From the NCBI RefSeq assembly GCF_004337365.2, contig NZ_CP044016.1, positions 3,825,507-3,889,506 on the forward strand: a DNA stretch of 64,000 bases, in the 5' to 3' direction. Within the stretch, counting starts at the first letter, position 1. Each line of letters begins with the position of its first letter. A program made the translations under genes and the position numbers. The notes beneath the pieces were generated by a model, which saw only the letters and a program-made list of their open reading frames with translations, was not told where the DNA came from and did no database searches. The stretch is from Rhizosphaericola mali. Lineage in GTDB: Bacteria > Bacteroidota > Bacteroidia > Chitinophagales > Chitinophagaceae. Positions 8,696 through 17,486 of the stretch are shown one piece after another.

Positions 8696-9541
8696 ATGGC
8701 AGATATTCAAGAATTAAGAGATACAGCTACGCAAATCCGTAGAGATATTGTACGTATGGTACATGGTGCTAATAGTGGTCACCCAGGTGGATCCTTAGGT
8801 TGTACAGATTTTTTCACTGCATTATATTTTGATGTAATGAAACGTAAACCAGGATTTGACATGAATGGAATTGGTGAAGATTTATTCTTCCTTTCTAATG
8901 GTCACATCTCTCCAGTATTTTATTCTACTTTAGCTAGAGCTGGTTATTTCCCAATTTCTGAATTGGGTACATTTAGAAAATTAAATTCTCGTGTACAAGG
9001 TCACCCAACAACGCATGAAGGTTTGCCTGGTATCAGGATTGCGAGTGGTTCTCTTGGTCAAGGTATGAGCGTTGCCATCGGTGCGGCTCTTGCTAAAAGA
9101 CAAAATGGTGACGACTCTATCGTTTACTCTTTACATGGTGATGGTGAATTGAACGAAGGACAAAACTGGGAAGCGATCATGTCTGCTCCTAACTTTGATC
9201 TTACTAACTATATCGCAACTATCGACTGGAATGGTCAACAAATCGACGGTCCAACTAAAGAAGTGATGGATTTGGGTGATTTAGAAGCTAAATTCAAAGC
9301 ATTCAAATGGCAAACAATCGTTGTTAAAGAAGGTAACAACATTGAAGAAATCATCAAAGCTTTGACTAAAGCAAAAGAAATGTTGAAAAACGGCGCTCCA
9401 GTTGCAGTTCTTTTGGAAACTGAAATGGGTAAAGGTGTGGATTACATGGAAGGTCATCATGGCTGGCATGGTAAAGCACCAAACGACGAACAATTAGCGT
9501 CTGCATTGAGACAATTACCAGAAACTTTAGGTGACTATTAG
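8696..9541 (+). CDS. Transketolase, N-terminal (thiamine diphosphate) subunit
   Basis: 281-residue N-terminal half of transketolase, as in organisms where the enzyme is split over two chains. The two-subunit enzyme transfers C2 units between sugar phosphates in the pentose phosphate pathway. The thiamine-diphosphate/Mg motif is present, beginning with GDGELNEGQNWEA at 148-160 and ending in N179 of DWNGQQIDG. The conserved GHPGGSLG (28-35) and ASGSLGQG (116-123) are also seen. The protein ends cleanly at the normal boundary of this half, so it is not a truncation. The C-terminal (pyrimidine-binding) half is not next to it: the following gene is a convergent sensor kinase. Confidence 0.93.
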   Translation: MADIQELRDTATQIRRDIVRMVHGANSGHPGGSLGCTDFFTALYFDVMKRKPGFDMNGIGEDLFFLSNGHISPVFYSTLARAGYFPISELGTFRKLNSRVQGHPTTHEGLPGIRIASGSLGQGMSVAIGAALAKRQNGDDSIVYSLHGDGELNEGQNWEAIMSAPNFDLTNYIATIDWNGQQIDGPTKEVMDLGDLEAKFKAFKWQTIVVKEGNNIEEIIKALTKAKEMLKNGAPVAVLLETEMGKGVDYMEGHHGWHGKAPNDEQLASALRQLPETLGDY

Positions 9542-9567
9542 TAATTACTAGACACTTTTTGAAATAA

Positions 9568-9608
9568 ATAAAAGGGCGAAGTTGATAATTTCAATTTCGC
9601 CCTTTTCT
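9568..9608. terminator. Bidirectional terminator between transketolase half and sensor kinase
   Basis: Arms AAAGGGCGAA (9571-9580) and TTCGCCCTTT (9596-9605) form a perfect stem, extended inside by TTGA/TCAA, with A and T runs on the two flanks. It can serve both convergent genes. Confidence 0.85.
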
Positions 9609-10794
9609 ATGAGATTGGTAATTGTATTCTAAAAGTTGTTCCTCTTCCTACTTCACTATCTTTTACAATAATTTTGCCGTGATGATATTCTTCGATAATT
9701 CTTTTAGTCAATGCTAATCCAAATCCCCAGCCACGTTTTTTCGTTGTAAATCCAGGTAGAAAAACTTTGCCAATATTGGCTGGTGCAATTCCCTTTCCCG
9801 AGTCTTTAACCTCGATAATGATATGATGATTTTGCAAAAATGATTGAACCTCGATATTTCCTTTACCATCCATGGCATCTAATGCGTTTTTCAAAAGATT
9901 TTCAATCACCCAATCGAATAATGGAGGAGAAATGCTAGCAAGTATAGTATCTGGTTTACAAGAAAAATGAATAGCTATCTTTCCTGCTGCTCTTTTTCGA
10001 ATATAATTGACCATGTTATCAATCTGCAAATTGATATCCTTCAATTCCAATTTTGGAGAACTACCAATTTTTCCAAATCTGTCAGAAACTAATTGCAAAC
10101 GCTCCAAATCACGTTTAATTTCTGGGATATACGTTTCATTTTCTGCATGTAATTTCAAAATCTCTAACCAACCTTCCAAACTTGACAACGGTGTTCCTAA
10201 TTGATGCGCCGTTTCTTTCGCCATACCAATCCACAAAAGATTTTGTTCATTTTTTGTTTTTGTCTTTTGTATGATTAAAAACATTATACAAAACAACCCA
10301 ACAATAACAAATTGAATAAGGGGAAAATATTGCAACGTAATTTGCAAACTACTCGAACCATAGTAATACCTATTTTCTAAAATAGAATTTCCTGAGAGTT
10401 TGACAATAATTGGTTCGTTTTCATGCCTAAATTTGGCTAATTCTTTATTCAAATATTGTGGATCTTTTTTCAATCTAACCGAATCCAAATTTCGCGTCAT
10501 CCCTGATGGAATATCTTTTTCGTTCGTTTCGATGATAGGAATATCTGTATTAGACGTAGAAATCAAAATTGCCAAATCCAATCCATTCTGATCTCCAGCA
10601 TTTGCGGTCGAAAGAAACTTTTGTGCATTTGCCCAAATCTCCACTTTTTGTTTTTCAGTGGCAGCTAATTTACCTGAAAGATAATGGGAAAAAAAAGCGC
10701 TACTTATGAGAAAAAGTAACGTTCCTAAAATGAAAATATTCCTTCCCGTAAATCTAAAATTGAACATATCCAAATTTAGCTCTTTAGAAAACAA
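9607..10794 (-). CDS. Membrane sensor histidine kinase
   Basis: 395-residue two-component sensor. Two transmembrane helices (about 18-38 and 158-176) enclose a roughly 120-residue periplasmic sensor region. The dimerisation domain carries the phospho-acceptor H197 in AKETAHQLGTPLSSLEGW, an HQLGTPLS variant of the usual HExRTPL box that is common in Bacteroidota kinases. The ATPase domain is complete: N box NLLKNALDAMDG, G1 box VKDSGKGI, F box VFLPGFTTK and G2 box GWGFGLALTKRI. No response regulator is adjacent, so the partner is unknown. It is followed upstream (17 bases) by the flavin-binding protein gene and may share its transcript. Confidence 0.9.
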   Translation of the reverse strand: MFSKELNLDMFNFRFTGRNIFILGTLLFLISSAFFSHYLSGKLAATEKQKVEIWANAQKFLSTANAGDQNGLDLAILISTSNTDIPIIETNEKDIPSGMTRNLDSVRLKKDPQYLNKELAKFRHENEPIIVKLSGNSILENRYYYGSSSLQITLQYFPLIQFVIVGLFCIMFLIIQKTKTKNEQNLLWIGMAKETAHQLGTPLSSLEGWLEILKLHAENETYIPEIKRDLERLQLVSDRFGKIGSSPKLELKDINLQIDNMVNYIRKRAAGKIAIHFSCKPDTILASISPPLFDWVIENLLKNALDAMDGKGNIEVQSFLQNHHIIIEVKDSGKGIAPANIGKVFLPGFTTKKRGWGFGLALTKRIIEEYHHGKIIVKDSEVGRGTTFRIQLPIS

Positions 10795-10811
10795 TATTGT
10801 CTAGAAATAAA

Positions 10812-11318
10812 TTATTTCGTTGTTGAGGAAAGATCGAAGATAAGTTTTCTCTTTTCATTATTGCCCGCAAATAGCCAATATTGAAAACTAGCTTTTAACT
10901 TTTCCAACCAAGGGTCATCCGCATCTGTACCCAAATTGTAACATTCCGCTTTTTGGATAGAAAATCTAATCAATAATACTTGTCTTTCTGCTAGAGATGG
11001 TGGCACATTGCCTAAAACAAACTCTGGAGCTTCCATTTCAGGAATAATGCGACAAGGACCAGAAATCGAAATTCTTGCTTGTTTTTCTTTATTGAAATAA
11101 TCCAATGTACTATGAAAATCCCTTTCGTACAATGGCGTTACATTCTTTTGACAAGAACTGAAAAACCAAATATTTCCTTGTTTATCCACTCTTACAGTAG
11201 ATATCACATTATTTGGTAAAAGCACAGGATCTGCTTCTGCCTTAAAGATGGCAGTATTGATTTCCATTATTTTTTTACCAAGGAAAGAAAAATCGGGCTC
11301 ATGTAGAGGTTCTGTCAT
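10812..11318 (-). CDS. Pyridoxamine 5'-phosphate oxidase-like flavin-binding protein
   Basis: About 168 residues with the split-barrel fold of the pyridoxamine-phosphate oxidase-like / general stress protein 26 family: VISTVRVDKQGNIWFFSS, then a strand with KQARISISGPCRI. Such proteins bind FMN, F420 or haem; the substrate is unknown here. I choose the ATG at 11318 (MTEPLHEPDF). A TTG 27 bases upstream is in frame, but it lies inside a promoter -7 box (TATATTTG), so it should not be translated. The promoter region holds a palindrome (see 11352-11369), which suggests control by a dimeric regulator. The sensor kinase gene follows 17 bases downstream. Confidence 0.8.
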   Translation of the reverse strand: MTEPLHEPDFSFLGKKIMEINTAIFKAEADPVLLPNNVISTVRVDKQGNIWFFSSCQKNVTPLYERDFHSTLDYFNKEKQARISISGPCRIIPEMEAPEFVLGNVPPSLAERQVLLIRFSIQKAECYNLGTDADDPWLEKLKASFQYWLFAGNNEKRKLIFDLSSTTK

Positions 11319-11342
11319 AGATTTCTTACAAGTTATTTGTTG

Positions 11343-11376
11343 CAAATATAGTTCACTTCATTCAGTGAAATTCAAA
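11343..11376 (-). promoter_or_regulatory. Promoter with overlapping palindromic operator
   Basis: Read on the minus strand: TTTG (11373-11376), 22 bases, then TATATTTG (11343-11350), a Bacteroidota-type -33/-7 pair with slightly long spacing. Between the two lies a palindrome of arms TTCACT and AGTGAA around six bases (11352-11369). Its position would block RNA polymerase, as expected of a repressor site. Confidence 0.6.
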
Positions 11377-11405
11377 TGAATATAAAAAATTATTTTTATA
11401 TTTTG

Positions 11406-12179
11406 TTATTTCTTTGAATATATAACAACTTTAGGATCATGGTAAAATAGAAATTTCCACCCATCTTCTCCTTCATTTTCCCACCATTTTTTACGCCATT
11501 CCATTGCTTTCTTGCCATCGTAATCATATTTTGCATTGATACGATTACGCATTTGCGTCAACATGGGCGCCTCATCTGCACCAAATAAATATTTATCCTC
11601 GCCTTCTTGTAAATAAATTGCTTGATGAAAAGGCGTATGTCCACCTGTAACTTGGTAAGTAATTCCTGGTAAAATTTCCCCATCTCCATCCAAAATAACA
11701 TTGCCAGGTCTGTCTTTCAATGCTTGTAATGTCTGAATATCAAATGATGGAGCTCCTTTACTCATCGCATATTCCATCTCTTTTCCTTGATAATAATGCG
11801 TCGCATTGGGAAAGGTATAGTGAAATATTCCATTATCATCAAATGCACCCAAACCTTTAATATGATCTTTGTGTAAATGAGAAAAAATGACCTTAGTAAC
11901 CTCTTCTGGACGATGACCATATTTTGCCAAATTTTCAACAATTTTCCATTCTCCTTGGTCATTCTTCGTACCCAAACCTGTATCTAAAATAATAACTTCG
12001 TTGTCTTTTTCAACTAAAAATGGCGTTACAGAAAGGAAAACACTTCCGTGTGGACGTACATCTATATCATCTACAGCTGGATTAAAGGGTACAAATTGCT
12101 TAGTTCCATCGACTGAAAAAATCCCATCTTGTAATGCTACGATCTTCACTTTATCTATATTTTGCTGCAAAATTAACAC
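11406..12179 (-). CDS. MBL-fold metallo-hydrolase
   Basis: 257-residue metallo-beta-lactamase-fold hydrolase, cytoplasmic (no signal peptide). The metal motif HLHKDH covers H101, H103, D105 and H106; further ligands are the His of GGHTPFHQ (about 180) and the Asp of LFGADEA (about 200). This is the layout of quorum-lactonase-like and related hydrolases, but the substrate cannot be inferred. The best start is a GTG at 12179, followed by LILQQNIDKVKIV; no ATG is available nearby. It is divergent from uvrB, with only 52 bases between the two starts. Confidence 0.88.
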   Translation of the reverse strand: MLILQQNIDKVKIVALQDGIFSVDGTKQFVPFNPAVDDIDVRPHGSVFLSVTPFLVEKDNEVIILDTGLGTKNDQGEWKIVENLAKYGHRPEEVTKVIFSHLHKDHIKGLGAFDDNGIFHYTFPNATHYYQGKEMEYAMSKGAPSFDIQTLQALKDRPGNVILDGDGEILPGITYQVTGGHTPFHQAIYLQEGEDKYLFGADEAPMLTQMRNRINAKYDYDGKKAMEWRKKWWENEGEDGWKFLFYHDPKVVIYSKK

Positions 12180-12231
12180 AATTCCTCTTTTGCCATTTGA
12201 GAAAGATCGTTACAATGTGTAACTTGCTTAT

Positions 12232-14283
12232 ATGGAATTCAAATTACACACGCCATTTTCGCCTGCGGGTGACCAACCCAAGGCAATCGAACAAATTACA
12301 AAAGGTATCAAAGAGGGCGAGCCATTTCAAACTTTATTAGGTGTAACCGGTTCGGGTAAAACTTATACGATGGCCAATGTGATTCAAAATTTGCAAAGAC
12401 CTACTTTAATTTTAACACATAATAAAACACTCGTTGCACAATTGTACGGAGAGTTCAAACAATTTTTTCCAGAAAATGCAGTCGGCTATTATGTAAGTTA
12501 TTACGATTATTATCAACCGGAGGCATATATGCCCGTGAGCAATACTTACATTGAGAAAGACTTGAGTATCAATGAGGAATTAGATAAATTACGTTTACAA
12601 GCTACAGCGGAATTGTTGAGTGGAAGGCGAGATATCGTAGTTGTAGCGAGTGTAAGTTGCATCTATGGTATCGGCAATCCTACCGAATTTGAAAATGGGA
12701 TTGTTCGGATAAAAGTTGGACAACAAATTTCGCGTCAAGGATTTTTACACTCTTTAGTTAATTCCTTGTATTCGAGAACGCAAGTCGATTTTAAACGCGG
12801 AACTTTTCGTGTGCATGGCGATACGATCGACATCAATCTGCCTTATGTAGATTATGGCTATCGCATTAGCTTTTTCGGAGATGAGATTGAATCAATTGAG
12901 AGCATTGATATTACGACGAATAAACGCATGGAAAGATTAGACAATGCCGCCATTTTTCCTGCAAATTTATATCTCGCACCCAAAGATATGCTCCAACAAA
13001 TTATGGAGGAGATTCAAGATGAAATGATGGCACAAGTGGATTATTTCAATAGTACGGAGCGACCTCAAGAAGCGCAACGTATCAAAGAGCGTACGGAATA
13101 TGATCTGGAAATGATACGCGAATTGGGATATTGTACTGGGATTGAGAATTATTCTCGTTTTTTTGATAGAAGAGCACCTGGAACGCGTCCGTTCTGCTTG
13201 TTAGATTATTTTCCCAAAGATTTTTTATTAATGGTCGATGAAAGTCATCAAACGATACCTCAGATTTCGGGAATGTATGGTGGTGACCGTAGTCGAAAAT
13301 TGACCTTAGTAGAATACGGATTTCGCTTACCTAGTGCGATCGATAACCGTCCATTGAGTTTCAATGAATTTGAAAGTATGATTGGGCAGACTCTTTTCGT
13401 CAGTGCTACACCAGGTAATTATGAATTGGAAAAATCAGAAGGAATTATTGTCGAGCAGGTTGTACGTCCAACGGGATTGCTAGATCCGCCAATCGAAGTT
13501 CGCCCAAGTGTAAATCAAATCGATGACCTTTTGGATGAAATTGATAAGCGTGTGAAAAAACGCGAACGTATTTTGGTTACCACATTAACCAAACGTATGG
13601 CGGAAGAAATGGATAAATATTTACATAGAATAAATATCAATTCTAAATATATCCATAGCGATGTTGATACGTTGGAACGTGTGGAGATTTTACGTCAATT
13701 GCGTTTGGGAGAAATTGATGTACTTGTCGGCGTAAACCTATTGAGAGAAGGTTTGGATTTACCCGAAGTGACTTTAGTCGCAATTTTAGATGCGGACAAA
13801 GAAGGTTTTTTGAGAAATGAAAAGTCATTGACGCAAACAGCCGGTCGTGCTGCACGTAATGCCAATGGTTTGGTTATATTTTATGCGGATAAAATGACGG
13901 ATAGTATGCAACGCACGATTGATGAAACGAATCGTCGACGTGAAATACAAATTGCTTACAACACCAAACATAATATCACACCAAAAACAGTTACCAAAAG
14001 TACGGAACAAGTATTTGCCCAAACATCGGTTTTGGATATTAAAGGATACGATGAGCGAAAAAGTTATGCTATCGCAGCGGATCAAGATATCGTACCAGAT
14101 ATTGCAGCCGAAGACGGTGTGAAATTTGAAAGAAAAAAAACCATTCCTCAAATGGAAAAAACGATCGCGCAAACCAAAAAACGGATGGAAAAAGCAGCGA
14201 AAGACATGGATTTCATGGAAGCAGCAAGACTCCGTGATGTGATGTTTGCACAGGAAAAAGAATTGAAAGAAATGCAAAAATAA
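12232..14283 (+). CDS. uvrB: Excinuclease ABC subunit B
   Basis: DNA-damage-recognition helicase-like subunit of nucleotide excision repair, acting with UvrA and UvrC. The 683 residues contain Walker A GVTGSGKT (37-44), the beta-hairpin region with GYYVSYYDYYQPEAY (about 86-100), the DESH box in MVDESHQT and the helicase motif QTAGRAARN (about 536-544), and end in the UVR motif that binds UvrC (about 645-680, with MDFMEAARLRD). Length and all motifs are normal. uvrA and uvrC are not in the window. Confidence 0.98.
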   Translation: MEFKLHTPFSPAGDQPKAIEQITKGIKEGEPFQTLLGVTGSGKTYTMANVIQNLQRPTLILTHNKTLVAQLYGEFKQFFPENAVGYYVSYYDYYQPEAYMPVSNTYIEKDLSINEELDKLRLQATAELLSGRRDIVVVASVSCIYGIGNPTEFENGIVRIKVGQQISRQGFLHSLVNSLYSRTQVDFKRGTFRVHGDTIDINLPYVDYGYRISFFGDEIESIESIDITTNKRMERLDNAAIFPANLYLAPKDMLQQIMEEIQDEMMAQVDYFNSTERPQEAQRIKERTEYDLEMIRELGYCTGIENYSRFFDRRAPGTRPFCLLDYFPKDFLLMVDESHQTIPQISGMYGGDRSRKLTLVEYGFRLPSAIDNRPLSFNEFESMIGQTLFVSATPGNYELEKSEGIIVEQVVRPTGLLDPPIEVRPSVNQIDDLLDEIDKRVKKRERILVTTLTKRMAEEMDKYLHRININSKYIHSDVDTLERVEILRQLRLGEIDVLVGVNLLREGLDLPEVTLVAILDADKEGFLRNEKSLTQTAGRAARNANGLVIFYADKMTDSMQRTIDETNRRREIQIAYNTKHNITPKTVTKSTEQVFAQTSVLDIKGYDERKSYAIAADQDIVPDIAAEDGVKFERKKTIPQMEKTIAQTKKRMEKAAKDMDFMEAARLRDVMFAQEKELKEMQK

Positions 14284-14301
14284 TTTTTCATTTTTTTACT
14301 A

Positions 14302-14332
14302 TTGTCGTTATCAATCTTAAATATTACTTTTG
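14302..14332 (+). promoter_or_regulatory. Candidate promoter of the DUF2795 gene
   Basis: TTG at 14302-14304, 20 bases, then TACTTTTG at 14325-14332, an exact TAnnTTTG box. The spacing fits the Bacteroidota primary-sigma consensus and the box is 22 bases before the ATG. Confidence 0.5.
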
Positions 14333-14354
14333 CCGAAATTTAAAACAGGTAATT

Positions 14355-14576
14355 ATGTTTTGGACCTTAGAATTAGCAAGTTATCTTGAAGATGCACCTT
14401 GGCCAGCTACCAAAGACGAATTGATAGACTTTGCCATTCGTTCTGGAGCGCCAATTGAAGTGGTAGAGAATCTACAAGAACTTGAGGACGAAGGAGAAGT
14501 ATATGAAAGTATTGAAGATATTTGGCCTGATTATCCTAGTCAGGAAGATTTTCTCTTTAATGAAGATGAATATTAA
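14355..14576 (+). CDS. DUF2795 small protein
   Basis: 73-residue acidic protein of the DUF2795 family. It begins FWTLELASYLEDAPWPATKDEL and continues with a helix of the type LIDFAIRSGAPIEVVENLQEL, then an acidic tail ending NEDEY. (The N-terminal motif is shown in parts: FWTLELASYLEDAPWP then ATKDELIDFAIRSG.) The family is small, helical and widespread in Bacteroidota and Actinobacteria, and its function is unknown. The gene has its own likely promoter and a strong terminator. Confidence 0.8.
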   Translation: MFWTLELASYLEDAPWPATKDELIDFAIRSGAPIEVVENLQELEDEGEVYESIEDIWPDYPSQEDFLFNEDEY

Positions 14577-14596
14577 ACTTTAATTCATTTATATAC

Positions 14597-14636
14597 AAAA
14601 GACGCGGTATTTGCATTTACAAATACCGCGTCTTTT
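14597..14636. terminator. Strong bidirectional terminator, DUF2795 gene / catalase
   Basis: Perfect 13-bp stem GACGCGGTATTTG (14601-14613) with its complement (14620-14632), 6-base loop, flanked by AAAA and TTTT. It serves both convergent genes. Confidence 0.92.
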
Positions 14637-14649
14637 TATATTTCAAACA

Positions 14650-16149
14650 CTAATGTTGTATCATTGCTTGATCGACATCAATACCTAATCCTTGTGCTAC
14701 TTTGATGCCCCACCCAATATTTGCCCTAAAAAAATGACATAATTGACGATTTAAAATCAAATCTTTTTTTGATCCTTCTACTGCACTTAATGAACTTACT
14801 AGATTATGTATCAAATGAGCTCGATCCTCCTCAGACATTACTTGAGAAAATAAAATTCCTGGTTGAGAATAATGATCATTTTCTCCCTCTGCATTTCTAT
14901 CGTACCAATACGTATCCCCTTTTATAGCTAATGCAGGCTCTTCAATTTCTGATTCGTATATATCATCAAAACTATTTGGAAAATAATTCGGATCTGCACC
15001 TCCATTTCCATCTAATGCCATGTGTCCATCACGATGATAATTGCTGTGTGATGTCATATAAGGGCAACGATTTACAGGAAGTTGCTCATAATTAGCTCCA
15101 ATACGATAACGTTGGGCATCTGGATAAGACAAAATGCGCCCTTGTAACATTTTATCTGGTGAATAACTAATACCAGGAATGACATGTGCTGGTGCGAATG
15201 CAGCTTGTTCTACATCGGCAAAGTAATTGGCAGGAATTTCATTTAATTCCATAGTACCTACTTCTATTAAGGGATATTCCTTTTGAGACCATGTTTTAGT
15301 CAAATCAAAAGGATTAAATTTAAAATTATCCGCTTCGCTTTCTGTCATTACTTGTATATACATCGTCCATTGTGGAAAATCTTTGTTATCAATGGATTCA
15401 ACCAAATCTCTTTGTGCAAAATCTGGATCTTTACCCTTCATTTCATTCGCTTCTTCCTGATTGAAATTTTTCACACCTTGTTTTGTTCTAAAATGAAATT
15501 TAACCCAAACTCTTTCATTTGCCGCATTAATCATGGAAAAAGTATGACTACCATATCCGTGCATGTGACGATAGCCGTAAGGCGTACCTCGATCGCTAAA
15601 CAAAATAATAACTTGATGTAAAGTTTCAGGATTCAAGCTGAAAAAATCCCACATCATGGTCGGGCTTTTTAGATTGGTATGTGGATCTCTTTTTTGCGTG
15701 TGTATAAAATCTCCGAATTTCTTCGCATCTTTTATAAAAAATACTGGCGTATTATTTCCAACTAAATCCCAATTTCCCTCTTCTGTATAAAATTTTAGCG
15801 CAAAACCTCGCGGATCTCTTTCTGTATCCGCACTTCCTTTTTCCCCGCCAACTGTAGAGAATCGTGCAAGCATTTTACATTGATTACCGATTTGAGAAAA
15901 TAATTTGGCTTTGGTATATTTTGTAATATCGTGCGTCACGGTAAACGTTCCAAATGCACCAGAGCCTTTGGCATGCACCACTCTCTCAGGAATACGTTCA
16001 CGATTAAAATGCGCCATTTTCTCATGAAGAATATAGTCTTGCAACAATGCCGGACCACGACTTCCAGCTGTCATTGTATCTTCATTATGGTTATATGGAA
16101 TACCAGATGCGGTCGTTAATTTGCGATTTTGTTGTTTTTCGTTACTCAT
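14650..16149 (-). CDS. katA: Catalase (small-subunit, haem b)
   Basis: Monofunctional haem catalase, which splits hydrogen peroxide into water and oxygen. The 499 residues contain the distal catalytic H59 (RVVHAKGSGAFG), N132 (DLVGNNTPVFF) and the proximal haem ligand Tyr in RILSYPDAQRYRIG (about 340). The length fits clade III small-subunit enzymes; there is no C-terminal flavodoxin-like domain. No signal peptide, so it is cytoplasmic. An inverted repeat ends 4 bases upstream of the ATG (16154-16227) and is likely to matter for its control. Confidence 0.97.
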   Translation of the reverse strand: MSNEKQQNRKLTTASGIPYNHNEDTMTAGSRGPALLQDYILHEKMAHFNRERIPERVVHAKGSGAFGTFTVTHDITKYTKAKLFSQIGNQCKMLARFSTVGGEKGSADTERDPRGFALKFYTEEGNWDLVGNNTPVFFIKDAKKFGDFIHTQKRDPHTNLKSPTMMWDFFSLNPETLHQVIILFSDRGTPYGYRHMHGYGSHTFSMINAANERVWVKFHFRTKQGVKNFNQEEANEMKGKDPDFAQRDLVESIDNKDFPQWTMYIQVMTESEADNFKFNPFDLTKTWSQKEYPLIEVGTMELNEIPANYFADVEQAAFAPAHVIPGISYSPDKMLQGRILSYPDAQRYRIGANYEQLPVNRCPYMTSHSNYHRDGHMALDGNGGADPNYFPNSFDDIYESEIEEPALAIKGDTYWYDRNAEGENDHYSQPGILFSQVMSEEDRAHLIHNLVSSLSAVEGSKKDLILNRQLCHFFRANIGWGIKVAQGLGIDVDQAMIQH

Positions 16150-16153
16150 AAAA

Positions 16154-16227
16154 AAATGGTTTTATACTAATATTACAATTTTATGACAATAAAGTTCTGA
16201 ATAAAATTGCTAGTATAAAAACCATTT
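16154..16227 (-). promoter_or_regulatory. Inverted repeat in the catalase leader
   Basis: Arms AAATGGTTTTATACTA (16154-16169) and TAGTATAAAAACCATTT (16211-16227) are complementary with one extra A. Inside lies a shorter pair, ATTTTAT (16178-16184) and ATAAAAT (16201-16207). The proximal arm ends 4 bases before the katA start codon, so the element could be an operator or an RNA hairpin that hides the start. Confidence 0.55.
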
Positions 16228-16258
16228 CTGTTAAATAATCATTTTTTATCAAAATGAT

Positions 16259-16552
16259 TTATTCATATAAAGAAAGTTTGGATTGTAAATATTGGTAATC
16301 ATTTTGGAGAGATGCCAATTTACTGAGCAAAGAATCAATAATATCAATCCCTTCAACATTTACTTGTAGTTCATAGTGTAGCCTAATAAAACGTTCTAAT
16401 TTGGACAATTCATCTAAATAAAGATTTTCCAAATTATCAGACTGAACGATTTCAATCAAACCAACCGCGTGCAATGCATGCACAAATTCTATTTCTACAT
16501 TATTGCTATTACAATATTTTTCTACAGCAATAATTTCTAATTCTGTTGACAT
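16259..16552 (-). CDS. cbpM: Chaperone modulator CbpM
   Basis: 97-residue MerR-like helical protein that binds the J domain of CbpA and inhibits it. It starts with an HTH-like segment (LEIIAVEKYCNSNNVEIEFVHAL, seen in two parts LEIIAVEKYC and NVEIEFVHALHAVGLIE) and ends in a coiled-coil helix (QNDYQYLQSKLSLY). Assignment rests on these traits and on its position 11 bases after a cbpA-type gene, the classic order. Confidence 0.85.
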   Translation of the reverse strand: MSTELEIIAVEKYCNSNNVEIEFVHALHAVGLIEIVQSDNLENLYLDELSKLERFIRLHYELQVNVEGIDIIDSLLSKLASLQNDYQYLQSKLSLYE

Positions 16553-16563
16553 AATTGTAATTT

Positions 16564-17484
16564 TTAACCTTGAGCGATTTCTTTAAATAATGCTTTTTGT
16601 TTGTCTGTTAGATTTTTTGGAATGAGGATATTCCAAGTCACATATAAATCTCCAAATTGATTCTCTATTTTGTATTTGGGAAAACCTTTTCCAGAAAGAC
16701 GAACTTTCGCATTGTTTTGTGTTTCTGGTTGAATTTTCAACTTAACTTGACCGTTCAATGTATCAACCAAAACGTCACCTCCCAATACTGCAGTATATAA
16801 ATCTAAATCTTTGGAAATATATAAATCGTCACCGACTCTTTTGAAATTTGGATCTTCCGCAATATTAAAAGTAATATATAAATCACCAGCAGGTCCGCCA
16901 TTGCTGCCAGGATTACCATAACCTTTCAACTTAATTTTTTGACCATCAGCAATACCAGCGGGAATAGTTATACGAACTTTTCTCTCTCCAACTTGAATTT
17001 CTTGTTTGTGTGTTACTGCAGCATCACGCAAACTTAAAGTTAATTCAGCTTGAAGATCCTGCCCTCTAAACTGAGTATTTCTACCACGGGAGCCAAAGGA
17101 GGCGGCACCACCACCAAACATAGATTGGAAAAAATCAGAGAAATCTCCAGCGTCCTCACCAGAGAAATTATAAGATTGACCACCACCTGCACCAAAACCA
17201 CCAAAACCTGAAGCACCACGATTATTATTTTGACGTTTTGCTTGTTCAAATTGCTCAGCATGTTCCCAATTCTCACCATAAGTATCATACTTTTTCCTTT
17301 TTTCAGGATCGCTTAATACTTCATTTGCTTCATTGATTTGTTGGAACATTTTATTTGCGTTAGCATCATTTGGATTAACATCCGGATGATACTTACGCGC
17401 AAGCTTTCTGTAAGCTTTTTTAATATCGTCGTTACTGGCGTTCTTTTCAATTCCTAAAACCTTATAATAATCTATGTAAGCCAT
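16564..17484 (-). CDS. cbpA: DnaJ-family co-chaperone CbpA
   Basis: Hsp40 of type II (306 residues), a co-chaperone of DnaK; in E. coli CbpA also binds curved DNA. An N-terminal J domain (about 4-70) carries HPD at 33-35. A Gly/Phe-rich linker (about 85-130) follows, then two C-terminal substrate-binding domains (from about 140; [18 protein letters not shown]). There is no CxxCxGxG zinc-finger region, which separates it from DnaJ proper. The gene is 2 bases from the exported-protein gene upstream and 11 bases from cbpM downstream, which indicates one operon. Confidence 0.92.
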   Translation of the reverse strand: MAYIDYYKVLGIEKNASNDDIKKAYRKLARKYHPDVNPNDANANKMFQQINEANEVLSDPEKRKKYDTYGENWEHAEQFEQAKRQNNNRGASGFGGFGAGGGQSYNFSGEDAGDFSDFFQSMFGGGAASFGSRGRNTQFRGQDLQAELTLSLRDAAVTHKQEIQVGERKVRITIPAGIADGQKIKLKGYGNPGSNGGPAGDLYITFNIAEDPNFKRVGDDLYISKDLDLYTAVLGGDVLVDTLNGQVKLKIQPETQNNAKVRLSGKGFPKYKIENQFGDLYVTWNILIPKNLTDKQKALFKEIAQG

Positions 17485-17486
17485 AA

